Source: an uncultured Collinsella sp. (GTDB taxonomy: Bacteria; Actinomycetota; Coriobacteriia; Coriobacteriales; Coriobacteriaceae). Taken from it: 7,255 nt of DNA. Position 1 is the first letter of the stretch, and every line of letters begins with the position of its first letter. The notes under the pieces were generated by a model. That model saw only the letters and a list, made by a program, of their open reading frames with translations. It made no database searches and was not told where the DNA came from. The stretch covers positions 1-7,255 of the forward strand of contig CABUBY010000088.1 in the NCBI GenBank assembly GCA_902489955.1, in the 5' to 3' direction. Positions 1-5,083 of the stretch are shown here, one piece after another. The position numbers and the translations under genes are program-made.

Positions 1-40
1 GCTCCTGTCTTTTTAGTGCCCTCGGATTGGGTCATAGTGT

Positions 41-129
41 CTGTCGTTGCCAAAACATCGGCGTTGCCGGAGTAGTCAATGGACGTTCTTGTTTGACTAG
101 TCGTTTAAGAACGTCCCCAATGACTAGTC
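41..129 (+). repeat. Modular palindromic repeat array, copy 1 (two units)
   Basis: This intergenic element starts with a 28-bp leader (41-68) that recurs identically at 3066-3093. Two core units follow. The first (78-94) is a 17-bp forward core, two bases shorter than the others. The second (103-121) is a 19-bp core in reverse orientation. The cores are flanked by GAGTAGTC (70-77), GACTAGTC (95-102) and GACTAGTC (122-129); the last two are exactly 27 bp apart. The stretch 82-120 is identical to 3136-3174. Because the two cores face each other, 74-125 forms an imperfect palindrome of about 52 bp centred on GACTAGTC. No coding potential is visible. REP/BIME- or MITE-like behaviour is an inference from the structure and the dispersed copies. 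Confidence 0.85.
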
Positions 130-135
130 AGAAAT

Positions 136-199
136 GAGCGTGGATAATCTCCCGTTTTTGGTCCCCGTGTGGGCTCAAAGTGGGAGATTATCCACGCTC
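136..199. repeat. 18-bp perfect inverted repeat with 28-nt loop
   Basis: The left arm 136-153 (GAGCGTGGATAATCTCCC) is perfectly complementary to the right arm 182-199. The loop 154-181 is G/T-rich. No T-tract follows either arm, so this does not look like an intrinsic terminator. It sits 6 bp after the repeat array at 41-129 and shares no sequence with it, so it appears to be a different palindromic element inserted or placed beside it. A miniature mobile element or REP-type sequence is possible; no target-site duplication could be identified. Confidence 0.8.
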
Positions 200-298
200 G
201 TTAGATAGACGTCCGAAAATCCCGCTCATTCGGTTAGCGCGGGGGCAAGCTGCTTTCCGCCGCGGTGCCACATGTGAGCCTGGCCTCCTGCGTCAGAT

Positions 299-334
299 TC
301 TAATAACGAGTTTACGGAATAAATAGTTATTAGA
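299..334. repeat. 9-bp inverted repeat (TCTAATAAC / GTTATTAGA)
   Basis: The arms at 299-307 and 326-334 are perfectly complementary and enclose an 18-nt A/T-rich loop. The arm word GTTATTAG reappears in the hairpin immediately to the right (366-373), so the two hairpins look like related members of one palindromic family rather than independent structures. The base composition is more A/T-rich than the surrounding DNA. Confidence 0.6.
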
Positions 335-342
335 GTTGATAT

Positions 343-380
343 GGCCGACCTAATGACGAGAAGTCGTTATTAGGTCGGCC
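343..380 (+). repeat. 17-bp hairpin with GAAG tetraloop, 3' of the rpiR-like gene
   Basis: A perfect 12-bp stem (343-354 with 369-380) continues inward through one G-T pair (355/368) and four more Watson-Crick pairs, leaving the tetraloop GAAG at 360-363. The wobble is G-U only in a plus-strand transcript and becomes C-A on the minus strand, so as an RNA it folds better on the plus strand. It lies 28 bp beyond the stop codon of the minus-strand regulator. No T-tract follows it in that direction, so a standard rho-independent terminator is not supported. It may still protect or attenuate transcripts. Confidence 0.7.
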
Positions 381-414
381 GTTAGTCATTGGGGACGTTC
401 TTAAATGACTACTT
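381..414 (+). repeat. Single unit of the modular repeat, overlapping the rpiR-like stop
   Basis: One forward 19-bp core (388-406, ATTGGGGACGTTCTTAAAT) is flanked on the left by TAGTC (383-387) and on the right by GACTACTT (407-414). The stretch 384-411 matches 3099-3126 at 27 of 28 positions. The right flank GACTACTT is the same eight bases that end the three-unit array at 3176-3183. On the minus strand this flank reads AAG-TAG-TC, which gives the last lysine codon and stop codon of the upstream regulator. Confidence 0.8.
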
Positions 415-1261
415 GAGCCCGGGCAGGCGGGTGTAGGGGAATGAGCGCTCCAGGAATTCGGAGCAGTGGGCGTAGTCTTTGGCGAAGTAGCTGCTGTAGA
501 GCGAATCGAGCACGTATTGCACGGCGATGTGGCTCGCGAACTGTGTGATGCGATGCGTCATGCTCTCGTGGTCACTCACCGTAAGGTAGGCGGCAAAGCC
601 GGGATGCAGGCGTGCACAGTATGGCGTGCCGATGACGATGACCGGGACATGTCGACTGCTGAGGATCGGCAAGATGTCCTTGAGGTTGGGGGCAAGGCCG
701 CTGTAGGAGATGACGATTGCCGCATGGTCGGGGCCCGAGGCGAGCGCCGTGCGCACCTGGGCCTCGACACCGTCGTGGCACGTCGCGCTCTTGCCGGCGG
801 AGAGCAGACGGTCGCGGAACATTCCCGCTGGATAGAGGTTGTGCGAGCCCGTGTAGATGTCGACCTGTCGGGCGTTCGCGATGAGCTTGGCGGCGTGGTC
901 AAGCTGCGTGGGGTCGAGCAGCTCCTGTGTTTCGGCCAGCGTGGTCTGGTAGAGCCCCTCCATGCGCTCCATGATCTGCGCAGGGCTGGACGTAGCATCA
1001 AAGGGAAAGTTGATGTCCACGTCGCGGCGGTTTCCCGCCTCAGTTGCCAAGCGAATAAGCTCGACCTTGAGATCTTTGAAGCCCTCGAGGCCGAGCTTTT
1101 TGCAAAAACGGTGCACGCTCGCAACAGAAACGTTGGCGCGCGGCAAATTCCTTAATAGAAAGCCCGCGGATGTCCTCGCCGATGGCAAGGGCCGCAATGC
1201 CGAGTTGTTGCTCGGTGGGGGTGAGGCCCTGCGCCTCGGTGATCTTGCGTTTGATATCCAT
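409..1261 (-). pseudogene. RpiR/MurR-family HTH-SIS transcriptional regulator, frameshifted in the HTH
   Basis: RpiR-family regulators bind DNA through an N-terminal helix-turn-helix and sense phosphorylated sugars through a C-terminal SIS domain. The ATG at 1261-1259 has GGGAG five bases upstream. The first frame gives MDIKRKITEAQGLTPTEQQL and continues to SIKEFAAR, then goes out of frame and stops at 1040 (73 aa). The second frame picks up with RANVSVASVHRFCKKLG and runs to the TAG at 409-411. The break lies in the GGCGCGCGG run at 1135-1143. Restoring one GC dinucleotide joins KEFAARANVSVASVHRFCKK, a normal HTH, and gives 284 aa, the usual family length. The SIS region is about residues 125-260 (VDIYTGSHN, IVISYSGLAPNL, VPVIVIGTP). 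The gene is divergent from the PTS IIA gene, so control of sugar uptake is plausible but unproven. A sequencing error in the GC run or recoding cannot be excluded. Confidence 0.85.
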
Positions 1262-1509
1262 GCGAACTCCCACACTCGCCAAACCTACCAAAAAGGGACG
1301 GGTTTATTTTGGCACGTTTCGGTCGGTATCAGGAAGCGCCAGGGACGGGGCGGCGGCAGGACTCGAGAGCGAAAAGAAGTATCGGGTTTGGTGCGCCCGC
1401 TTCTGCCCGTCCCGTGCGCAGGCGATACTCGGCTTATCGACCCGCGATGCAAAGGAGATGCTCATCCCACGAGCACTACCGGGAAGGGCTTGCGATTCGA
1501 GCCCTCGCC

Positions 1510-1538
1510 TTAGTATTTTGGTCATTTAGCACTATAAT
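1510..1538 (+). promoter_or_regulatory. Putative sigma-70-type promoter for the PTS IIA gene
   Basis: A consensus -10 hexamer TATAAT lies at 1533-1538. The hexamer 17 bp upstream is TTAGTA (1510-1515), a 3/6 match to TTGACA. Transcription would start near 1545, giving a leader of roughly 40 nt before the start codon at 1588. The weak -35 box and the palindrome at 1485-1505 just upstream suggest that an activator or repressor may act here, which is inference. Confidence 0.5.
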
Positions 1539-1572
1539 CACCATAGGCATGCGCATAACGTTGCGCTTAATC

Positions 1573-1580
1573 AAGAGGAG
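1573..1580 (+). promoter_or_regulatory. Ribosome binding site fixing the PTS IIA start
   Basis: AAGAGGAG lies seven bases before the ATG at 1588. It decides the start, because the same frame remains open upstream to 1309 without family-like sequence. Confidence 0.8.
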
Positions 1581-1587
1581 AAAACGT

Positions 1588-2124
1588 ATGGGTCTGTTTG
1601 ACATGTTCAAGAAGAAGGCTGAGCCCGCGGCTGCCGCTGCCCCGGCCTCCATCTCTGCTTCTGCCGGCGCCGACGTGCTGTGCTCGCCCGTCAAGGGCAA
1701 GGTCATCAAGATGGCCGACGTGCCCGATCCCGTCTTTGGTGGCGAGGTTCTGGGCAAGGGCTGCGCCGTGTGGCCCGAGGACGACCTGGTCTACGCTCCC
1801 TGCGACGGCAAGGTGACCGTCACCATGGGTCACGCCGTGGGTCTGCAGTCTGATAGCGGCATCGAGGTTCTGGTGCACGTTGGCGTCGATACCGTCAACA
1901 TGAACGGCGACGGCTTCGAGGGCTTCGTCAAGGCCGACGACGTCGTGAAGGCCGGCCAGCCCATACTCAAGATCGACCGCGCCAAGATCGCTGCCGCCGG
2001 TTACAAGGACTGCGTCGTCGTGGCCGTGTCCAACACTGCCGAGTTTGCCGATGTTGAGCTCGCCGTCGAGGCCGAGTCTGCCGTCGCCGCCGGTGACGTC
2101 ATCGTTAAGGTCGTCCGCAAGTAG
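1588..2124 (+). CDS. crr: Stand-alone PTS glucose-type EIIA protein (EIIA-Glc)
   Basis: EIIA-Glc takes phosphate from HPr-P and passes it to the IIB domain of a sugar permease; it is soluble and cytoplasmic. The 178-aa product begins MGLFDMFKKK, very like the N-terminus of E. coli Crr. An Ala/Ser-rich linker follows (about residues 11-28), then one PTS_EIIA_1 domain (about 29-178). The two active-site histidines are present. H82 is in the TMGHAVG motif. H97, in VLVHVGVDTV, is the expected phosphorylated residue. Also visible are SPVKGKV, VPDPVFGGEVLGKG, SDSGIEVLVH and the C-terminal GDVIVKV. No IIB or IIC domain is attached and no other PTS gene is adjacent, so it probably serves one or more permeases encoded elsewhere. 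It has its own promoter and terminator, so it is likely monocistronic. The symbol crr rests on family similarity. Confidence 0.93.
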   Translation: MGLFDMFKKKAEPAAAAAPASISASAGADVLCSPVKGKVIKMADVPDPVFGGEVLGKGCAVWPEDDLVYAPCDGKVTVTMGHAVGLQSDSGIEVLVHVGVDTVNMNGDGFEGFVKADDVVKAGQPILKIDRAKIAAAGYKDCVVVAVSNTAEFADVELAVEAESAVAAGDVIVKVVRK

Positions 2125-2147
2125 TCTGCGGCGTCCAAAGGATGTGC

Positions 2148-2179
2148 AAAGGTGGTCGGGTTTTCCGGCCACCTTTTTT
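2148..2179 (+). terminator. Rho-independent terminator of the PTS IIA gene
   Basis: A GC-rich stem (GGTGGTCGG with CCGGCCACC, one G-U pair, extended by AAA/TTT) with a GTTTT loop is followed by a run of six T at 2174-2179. It begins 23 bp after the TAG stop, as expected for a single-gene transcript. Confidence 0.9.
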
Positions 2180-2265
2180 ATTGCATCGCGGGGAAGCGTT
2201 TTATTGCACGTTGGGCGGGCTTGCAAACCGTTCGGACGCTAAAACGAACCGACCGCGCCTTCGCG

Positions 2266-2295
2266 TTGCCGAGGGTGTTCATAAGTGGATAGTAT
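2266..2295 (+). promoter_or_regulatory. Weak candidate promoter for the lipoprotein gene
   Basis: TTGCCG (2266-2271) and TAGTAT (2290-2295) are separated by 18 bp; each matches consensus at four of six positions. A terminator upstream (2148-2179) means the lipoprotein gene needs its own promoter in 2180-2360. This is the best pair I see, but the A/T-rich stretch around 2300-2310 could also supply a -10 box. Confidence 0.3.
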
Positions 2296-2360
2296 GGGCT
2301 TACTTATTACAACGTGTGCCGCGTCCGGGAAGCGCGGTGCCGCTCATTGGGAGGAACAAC

Positions 2361-2918
2361 ATGAAAAAGAAGCTGCTGCTTGCGCCCCTCATGGCCGTCT
2401 TGGTTGCATGCGTGGTCGTGCTTTCCGGCTGTGGGGGTCCTTCGGTTGAGGAGCTCATCACCGAGGATCTTACGACGCAGTTTGACGAGGTCAAGAACGG
2501 TGGCGACGACTTCCTCTCTGGTCTGGAGGAGGCTTCGGGCGACGAGTTCGAGCAGCTGGGTATCGATCCCAAGGAGTATGCCAAGACCTATCTCGAGGGC
2601 TTTGACTACAAGATCGGCGACGTGACGGTCGACGAGGACAAGGGTGTCGCGACCGCCGAGGTCTCTATCACCTGCAAGTCCATGAACAAGATCGTCGAGG
2701 ACTTCTCCACCCAGTATCAGGAGAAGGTCGCTGCGCTTGACACGGTTCCTTCCGATGACGAACTGTACAAGATGGCCGGTCAGGTTATGGTCGATGTGAC
2801 CAAGGCCACCGAGCCCAGGAAGACCACGGTTGTCTTCAAGTACACCTGCAACGACGACGGCGAGTGGTCTGCCGACGACTCCGTCAACTCCGAGATGATG
2901 GATGCAATGCTGAGCTAG
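2361..2918 (+). CDS. Small secreted lipoprotein of unknown function
   Basis: The 185-aa product has a classic lipoprotein signal: MKKK, a hydrophobic stretch (about residues 5-20) and the lipobox LSGC, placing the lipidated cysteine at C24. The mature part would be about 162 aa, anchored to the outer face of the membrane. It is acidic and rich in Asp, Glu and Thr. Predicted helices (EELITEDLTTQFDEVKN, SGLEEASGDEFEQLG) are followed by alternating hydrophobic/polar strands (YKIGDVTVDEDKGVATAEVS, KTTVVFKYTC), a layout like small extracytoplasmic domains such as the DUF5105-type lipoproteins. That family assignment is only a suggestion. Two cysteines in the mature part (in ITCKS and YTCND) could form a disulfide. 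The start is set by GGGAGG six bases before the ATG. The frame is open further upstream, but that segment lacks a signal sequence. No functional role can be assigned from the neighbours. Confidence 0.85.
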   Translation: MKKKLLLAPLMAVLVACVVVLSGCGGPSVEELITEDLTTQFDEVKNGGDDFLSGLEEASGDEFEQLGIDPKEYAKTYLEGFDYKIGDVTVDEDKGVATAEVSITCKSMNKIVEDFSTQYQEKVAALDTVPSDDELYKMAGQVMVDVTKATEPRKTTVVFKYTCNDDGEWSADDSVNSEMMDAMLS

Positions 2919-2921
2919 TTC

Positions 2922-2949
2922 GTTGCGGCGTTTTACCAAACGCCGCAAC
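2922..2949 (+). other. 12-bp perfect hairpin immediately after the lipoprotein stop
   Basis: GTTGCGGCGTTT (2922-2933) pairs perfectly with 2938-2949 around the loop TACC. It starts three bases after the TAG. No T-tract follows, so on its own it is not a canonical terminator. It may block 3'-exonuclease decay or act together with the terminator at 2992-3033. Confidence 0.6.
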
Positions 2950-2962
2950 TGCTCGACGCTGC

Positions 2963-3062
2963 GCGGGCACCAGAGCGACAACTTGTCATTCAAAGAGGGC
3001 GGCATGACCAGAAGGTCTATGCCGCCCTCTTTTCATGCCAATTTGTTCGCTCTGGTGCCCGC
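2963..3062. repeat. 16-bp inverted repeat enclosing the lipoprotein terminator
   Basis: The outer arms 2963-2978 (GCGGGCACCAGAGCGA) and 3047-3062 are perfectly complementary. After a one-base bulge, CAA (2979-2981) pairs with TTG (3043-3045). The strong terminator hairpin lies inside, giving a nested stem-on-stem fold of about 100 nt. The right arm ends three bases before the leader of the repeat array at 3066. Whether this is part of the same mobile module or an independent element is not clear. Confidence 0.75.
2992..3033 (+). terminator. Strong rho-independent terminator after the lipoprotein gene
   Basis: An 18-bp stem (2992-3009 with 3014-3032, one bulged T at 3018) has the loop AGAA. 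The G+C-rich part GAGGGCGGC/GCCGCCCTC is followed by TTTT at 3030-3033. The left side carries AAA (2992-2994), so a weaker terminator also exists for minus-strand transcripts, such as the one from the HAD gene. Confidence 0.88.
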
Positions 3063-3065
3063 TCG

Positions 3066-3183
3066 CTGTCGTTGCCAAAACATCGGCGTTGCCATGGCAG
3101 TCATTGGGGATGTTCTTAAATGACTAGTCGTTGGTGACGTTCTTGTTTGACTAGTCGTTTAAGAACGTCCCCAACGACTACTT
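3066..3183 (+). repeat. Modular palindromic repeat array, copy 2 (three units)
   Basis: The array opens with the 28-bp leader (3066-3093), identical to 41-68. Three 19-bp cores follow: 3103-3121 forward, 3130-3148 forward and 3157-3175 reverse. The cores are separated by GACTAGTC at 3122-3129 and 3149-3156, and the array ends in GACTACTT at 3176-3183. The spacing is exactly 27 bp throughout. Compared with copy 1 it has one additional unit, as expected if units are gained or lost. It lies between the converging lipoprotein and HAD genes, with no coding sequence of its own. Confidence 0.87.
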
Positions 3184-3227
3184 TCCGCGCAACGGTATTG
3201 CGGCGGCTGGGTTGAGCAGCACCAGCG

Positions 3228-3896
3228 TTACTCGCCCAGAATCAGCGCCGCTAGCTCGTCCTGGGTGTCCACCACGTAGTCGGCGCCGGCGGACTCCAGC
3301 TCTGCGCGGCCGCGGAAGCCCCAGCTGACGCCCGCACTCTTAAGGCCGGCGTTGTGACCGGTCAGGATATCGACATTGGAATCGCCCACATAGAGCGTGG
3401 TTGCCGGATCGGCGCCCAGCTCCTCCATCACATGCAGCGTGACGGGTGCTTCGGGCTTAGGCGGAAACGCGTCAACACGGCCCTGCACCAGCGCAAAGCG
3501 CTCGGAACCAAAATACTTCTCGATAAGCGGAGCCGCCGAGACGTGGTCCTTGTTGGTGAGCACGGCAAGCTGCACACCCGCGGCGCGCAAACGGTCGAGC
3601 ATCTCGATTGTGCCGGCATAGGGGGCGGTGTGGTCCTCCTTGTGCTCGCCGTAGTAAGCCCTAAACTCGGCAAGCGTCTGCTCAAACATACGGCCGTCGC
3701 CCGCATACTCGGCAGGCATAAAGCGCTCAACCAGCTTGAGCATGCCGTTTCCCACCTTGTAGCGGTACTCGTCAACGGCAAACGTGGGCCAGCCGTGCAT
3801 CTCGCAGGTATGGTTGCCGGCGGCCGCCAGGTCTTCGAGCGTGTTGAGGATGGTGCCGTCCAGATCAAAAATCACATGGGAAAAAGCTGCTGCCAT
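3228..3896 (-). CDS. HAD-superfamily phosphatase, phosphoglycolate-phosphatase-like
   Basis: This cytoplasmic Mg2+-dependent phosphohydrolase has 222 aa, typical for the Gph-like subfamily with an alpha-helical C1 cap. Motif I is FDLDGTILNT, with nucleophile D11 and acid/base D13. Motif II is the threonine of LAVLTNKD (T114). Motif III is the lysine of FPPKPEAP (K147). Motif IV is YVGDSNVDI (D172, D176). The cap lies roughly at residues 17-90. All catalytic residues are present, so the enzyme should be active, but the substrate cannot be told from sequence. The start at 3896 is preferred because GGGAG ends five bases upstream; an in-frame ATG at 3911 would lie before that Shine-Dalgarno. The gene follows hypE on the same strand after 104 bp, so it may be read from the hyp operon or from its own promoter. 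Confidence 0.9.
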   Translation of the reverse strand: MAAAFSHVIFDLDGTILNTLEDLAAAGNHTCEMHGWPTFAVDEYRYKVGNGMLKLVERFMPAEYAGDGRMFEQTLAEFRAYYGEHKEDHTAPYAGTIEMLDRLRAAGVQLAVLTNKDHVSAAPLIEKYFGSERFALVQGRVDAFPPKPEAPVTLHVMEELGADPATTLYVGDSNVDILTGHNAGLKSAGVSWGFRGRAELESAGADYVVDTQDELAALILGE

Positions 3897-3901
3897 GAAA
3901 G

Positions 3902-3906
3902 CTCCC
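3902..3906 (-). promoter_or_regulatory. Ribosome binding site deciding the HAD gene start
   Basis: GGGAG on the minus strand lies five bases before the ATG at 3896. This favours that codon over the in-frame ATG at 3911. Confidence 0.7.
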
Positions 3907-4000
3907 GTCATTGGGTTTCAAAACGCACCTCATAATACTGGGCATGCGTGCCGGGCATGTTTGGAATCTGAATATCTTTAATAGCCCTGAGCCTTTGTCG

Positions 4001-5035
4001 TTAGCAAATTCTCGGCAGCTGCTCTCCCACGAGCATGTCGAGGATGCGGGTCGAGCCCCAGCCGGTGCGCACGCGCACGGCGGGACGGGCGCCCTCGGCA
4101 AGCGGCAGCACGCGACCGATGACGGCGGCATTCTCGCCGTAGCGGGCGGCGCGCATGGCGCTCAGCGCGGCATCGGCTTGCTCGGCCGGCACGACGGCAA
4201 CCATCTTGCCCTCGTTTGCCACCTGCAGCACATCGTAGCCGAGCATCTCGCAGGCGGCCTGCACGTCGGGGCGCACGGGCACATCGTCCTCGTCGATCTC
4301 CATGGCAACGCCGCTGGCCTGGGCAAACTCGTTGAGTGTGGACGCCAGGCCACCGCGCGTGGGGTCGCGAAAGCAGCGTGTGTCGGGTGCTGCGGCAAGC
4401 ACATCGGCAATCAGGTGGTTGAGCGGTGCGGCGTCGCTTTCGATCGTGCTCGAAAACGCTAGGCCCTCGCGTTGGCTCATGATAGCGATGCCGTGGTCGC
4501 CCAGTGTACCCGAGACCAGGATGACATCGCCGGGCTGGCAGTTTGCGCCGCTGAGCGCCACGCCCGCAGGCACCTCGCCCACGCCGGCGGTATTGATATA
4601 GACGCCGTCGGCCCCGCCGCGCTCGACCACCTTAGTGTCGCCCGTGATTATGGACACGCCCGCCTCGCGCGCCGTCTCGGCCATCGTCTGCACAATCTGG
4701 CGGAGCTTATCCATGGGATAGCCCTCTTCGAGGATAAAGCCGCACGATAGGTAGCGCACGTTGGCGCCCGAGGTCGCGACGTCGTTGACGGTTCCGCACA
4801 CGGCGAGACGGCCGATGTTGCCACCGGGGAAGAACTGCGGCGAGACTACAAAGCTGTCGGTCGACATGGCGATGCGCCCGCTCGCGGGCAGCGCGGCGAC
4901 GCCGGCATCGTTGCCTTCGAGCAGCTCGGGCGACCCAAAGGCATCCAAAAAGACCTCATCGATGATGCGTTTCATCATCTGGCCGCCGGAGCCGTGGCCC
5001 AGCAGGACGGTGCTATCGGTAACGCTATGGGACAT
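4001..5035 (-). CDS. hypE: [NiFe]-hydrogenase maturation protein HypE (carbamoyl dehydratase)
   Basis: HypE receives a carbamoyl group from HypF on its C-terminal cysteine and dehydrates it with ATP to an enzyme thiocyanate, the source of the two CN ligands of the hydrogenase iron. The 344-aa product has the PurM/AIR-synthase-like two-domain form. It begins with VLLGHGSGGQMMKRIIDEVF, and the ATP/Mg-site motifs follow: STDSFVVSP (58-66), GTVNDVATSGA (81-91) and TGDTKVV (131-137). A C-terminal domain carries FRDPTRGGLASTLNE. The protein ends in PRIC, so the essential terminal cysteine C344 is present. Length and ending are normal for the family. The start has GGAG eight bases before the ATG. 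The gene begins 48 bp after hypD on the same strand, consistent with one operon. Confidence 0.97.
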   Translation of the reverse strand: MSHSVTDSTVLLGHGSGGQMMKRIIDEVFLDAFGSPELLEGNDAGVAALPASGRIAMSTDSFVVSPQFFPGGNIGRLAVCGTVNDVATSGANVRYLSCGFILEEGYPMDKLRQIVQTMAETAREAGVSIITGDTKVVERGGADGVYINTAGVGEVPAGVALSGANCQPGDVILVSGTLGDHGIAIMSQREGLAFSSTIESDAAPLNHLIADVLAAAPDTRCFRDPTRGGLASTLNEFAQASGVAMEIDEDDVPVRPDVQAACEMLGYDVLQVANEGKMVAVVPAEQADAALSAMRAARYGENAAVIGRVLPLAEGARPAVRVRTGWGSTRILDMLVGEQLPRIC

Positions 5036-5083
5036 ATCGAAAACTCCAATCGTGGGTGGTGCCGGTGTGCGGGTGTGCCCGGG

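Larger units (their letters stand above)
1262..1587. other. Divergent intergenic region between the rpiR-like gene and the PTS IIA gene
   Basis: This 326-bp stretch separates divergent genes and must hold both promoters. A plus-strand promoter is visible near its right end (1510-1538). No convincing promoter for the minus-strand regulator could be picked. The middle is rich in complementary segments: GGGACGGG (1342-1349) with CCCGTCCC (1406-1413), AGTATCG (1378-1384) with CGATACT (1423-1429), and AGGGCTTG (1485-1492) with CGAGCCCT (1498-1505, one G-T). These could be operators or part of an unrecognised leader or small RNA. No protein-coding gene is supported here, although the frame of the IIA gene stays open back to 1309. 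Confidence 0.6.

Noticed and set aside
200..298. Possible structure or small gene between the palindromes
   Set aside because: Only a weak 5-bp stem (221-225/239-243) and no ribosome-binding-site-supported frame were found.
466..1155. Long open frame on the plus strand opposite the rpiR-like gene
   Set aside because: It is antisense to a gene with clear family motifs, has no recognisable domain and reflects G+C-rich codon bias.
1486..1510. tRNA-like T-arm (ATTCGAGCCC) before the IIA promoter
   Set aside because: The stem does not pair in the T-arm register and no acceptor, D or anticodon arms can be built on either strand.
1309..1587. Upstream in-frame extension of the PTS IIA gene
   Set aside because: The extension is Arg-rich and unlike the family. 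The ATG at 1588 has a good Shine-Dalgarno and begins with the typical MGLFD sequence.
2142..2360. Upstream in-frame extension of the lipoprotein gene
   Set aside because: It would run through the IIA terminator and bury the signal peptide in the middle of the protein.
3095..3183. CRISPR array
   Set aside because: The invariant 8-bp GACTAGTC is too short for a repeat, and the intervening 19-mers are copies of each other rather than unique spacers.
3184..3227. Terminator for the HAD gene (GCTGG/CCAGC stem)
   Set aside because: The stem is only 5 bp with an 11-nt loop and no T-tract follows on the minus strand.
3354..3935. Open frame on the plus strand opposite the HAD gene
   Set aside because: It is the shadow of a gene with four intact HAD motifs; no family-like sequence is seen.
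3932..3937. TATTAT as a -10 box for the HAD gene on the minus strand
   Set aside because: No acceptable -35 hexamer is found at 16-19 bp; kept only as a possibility.
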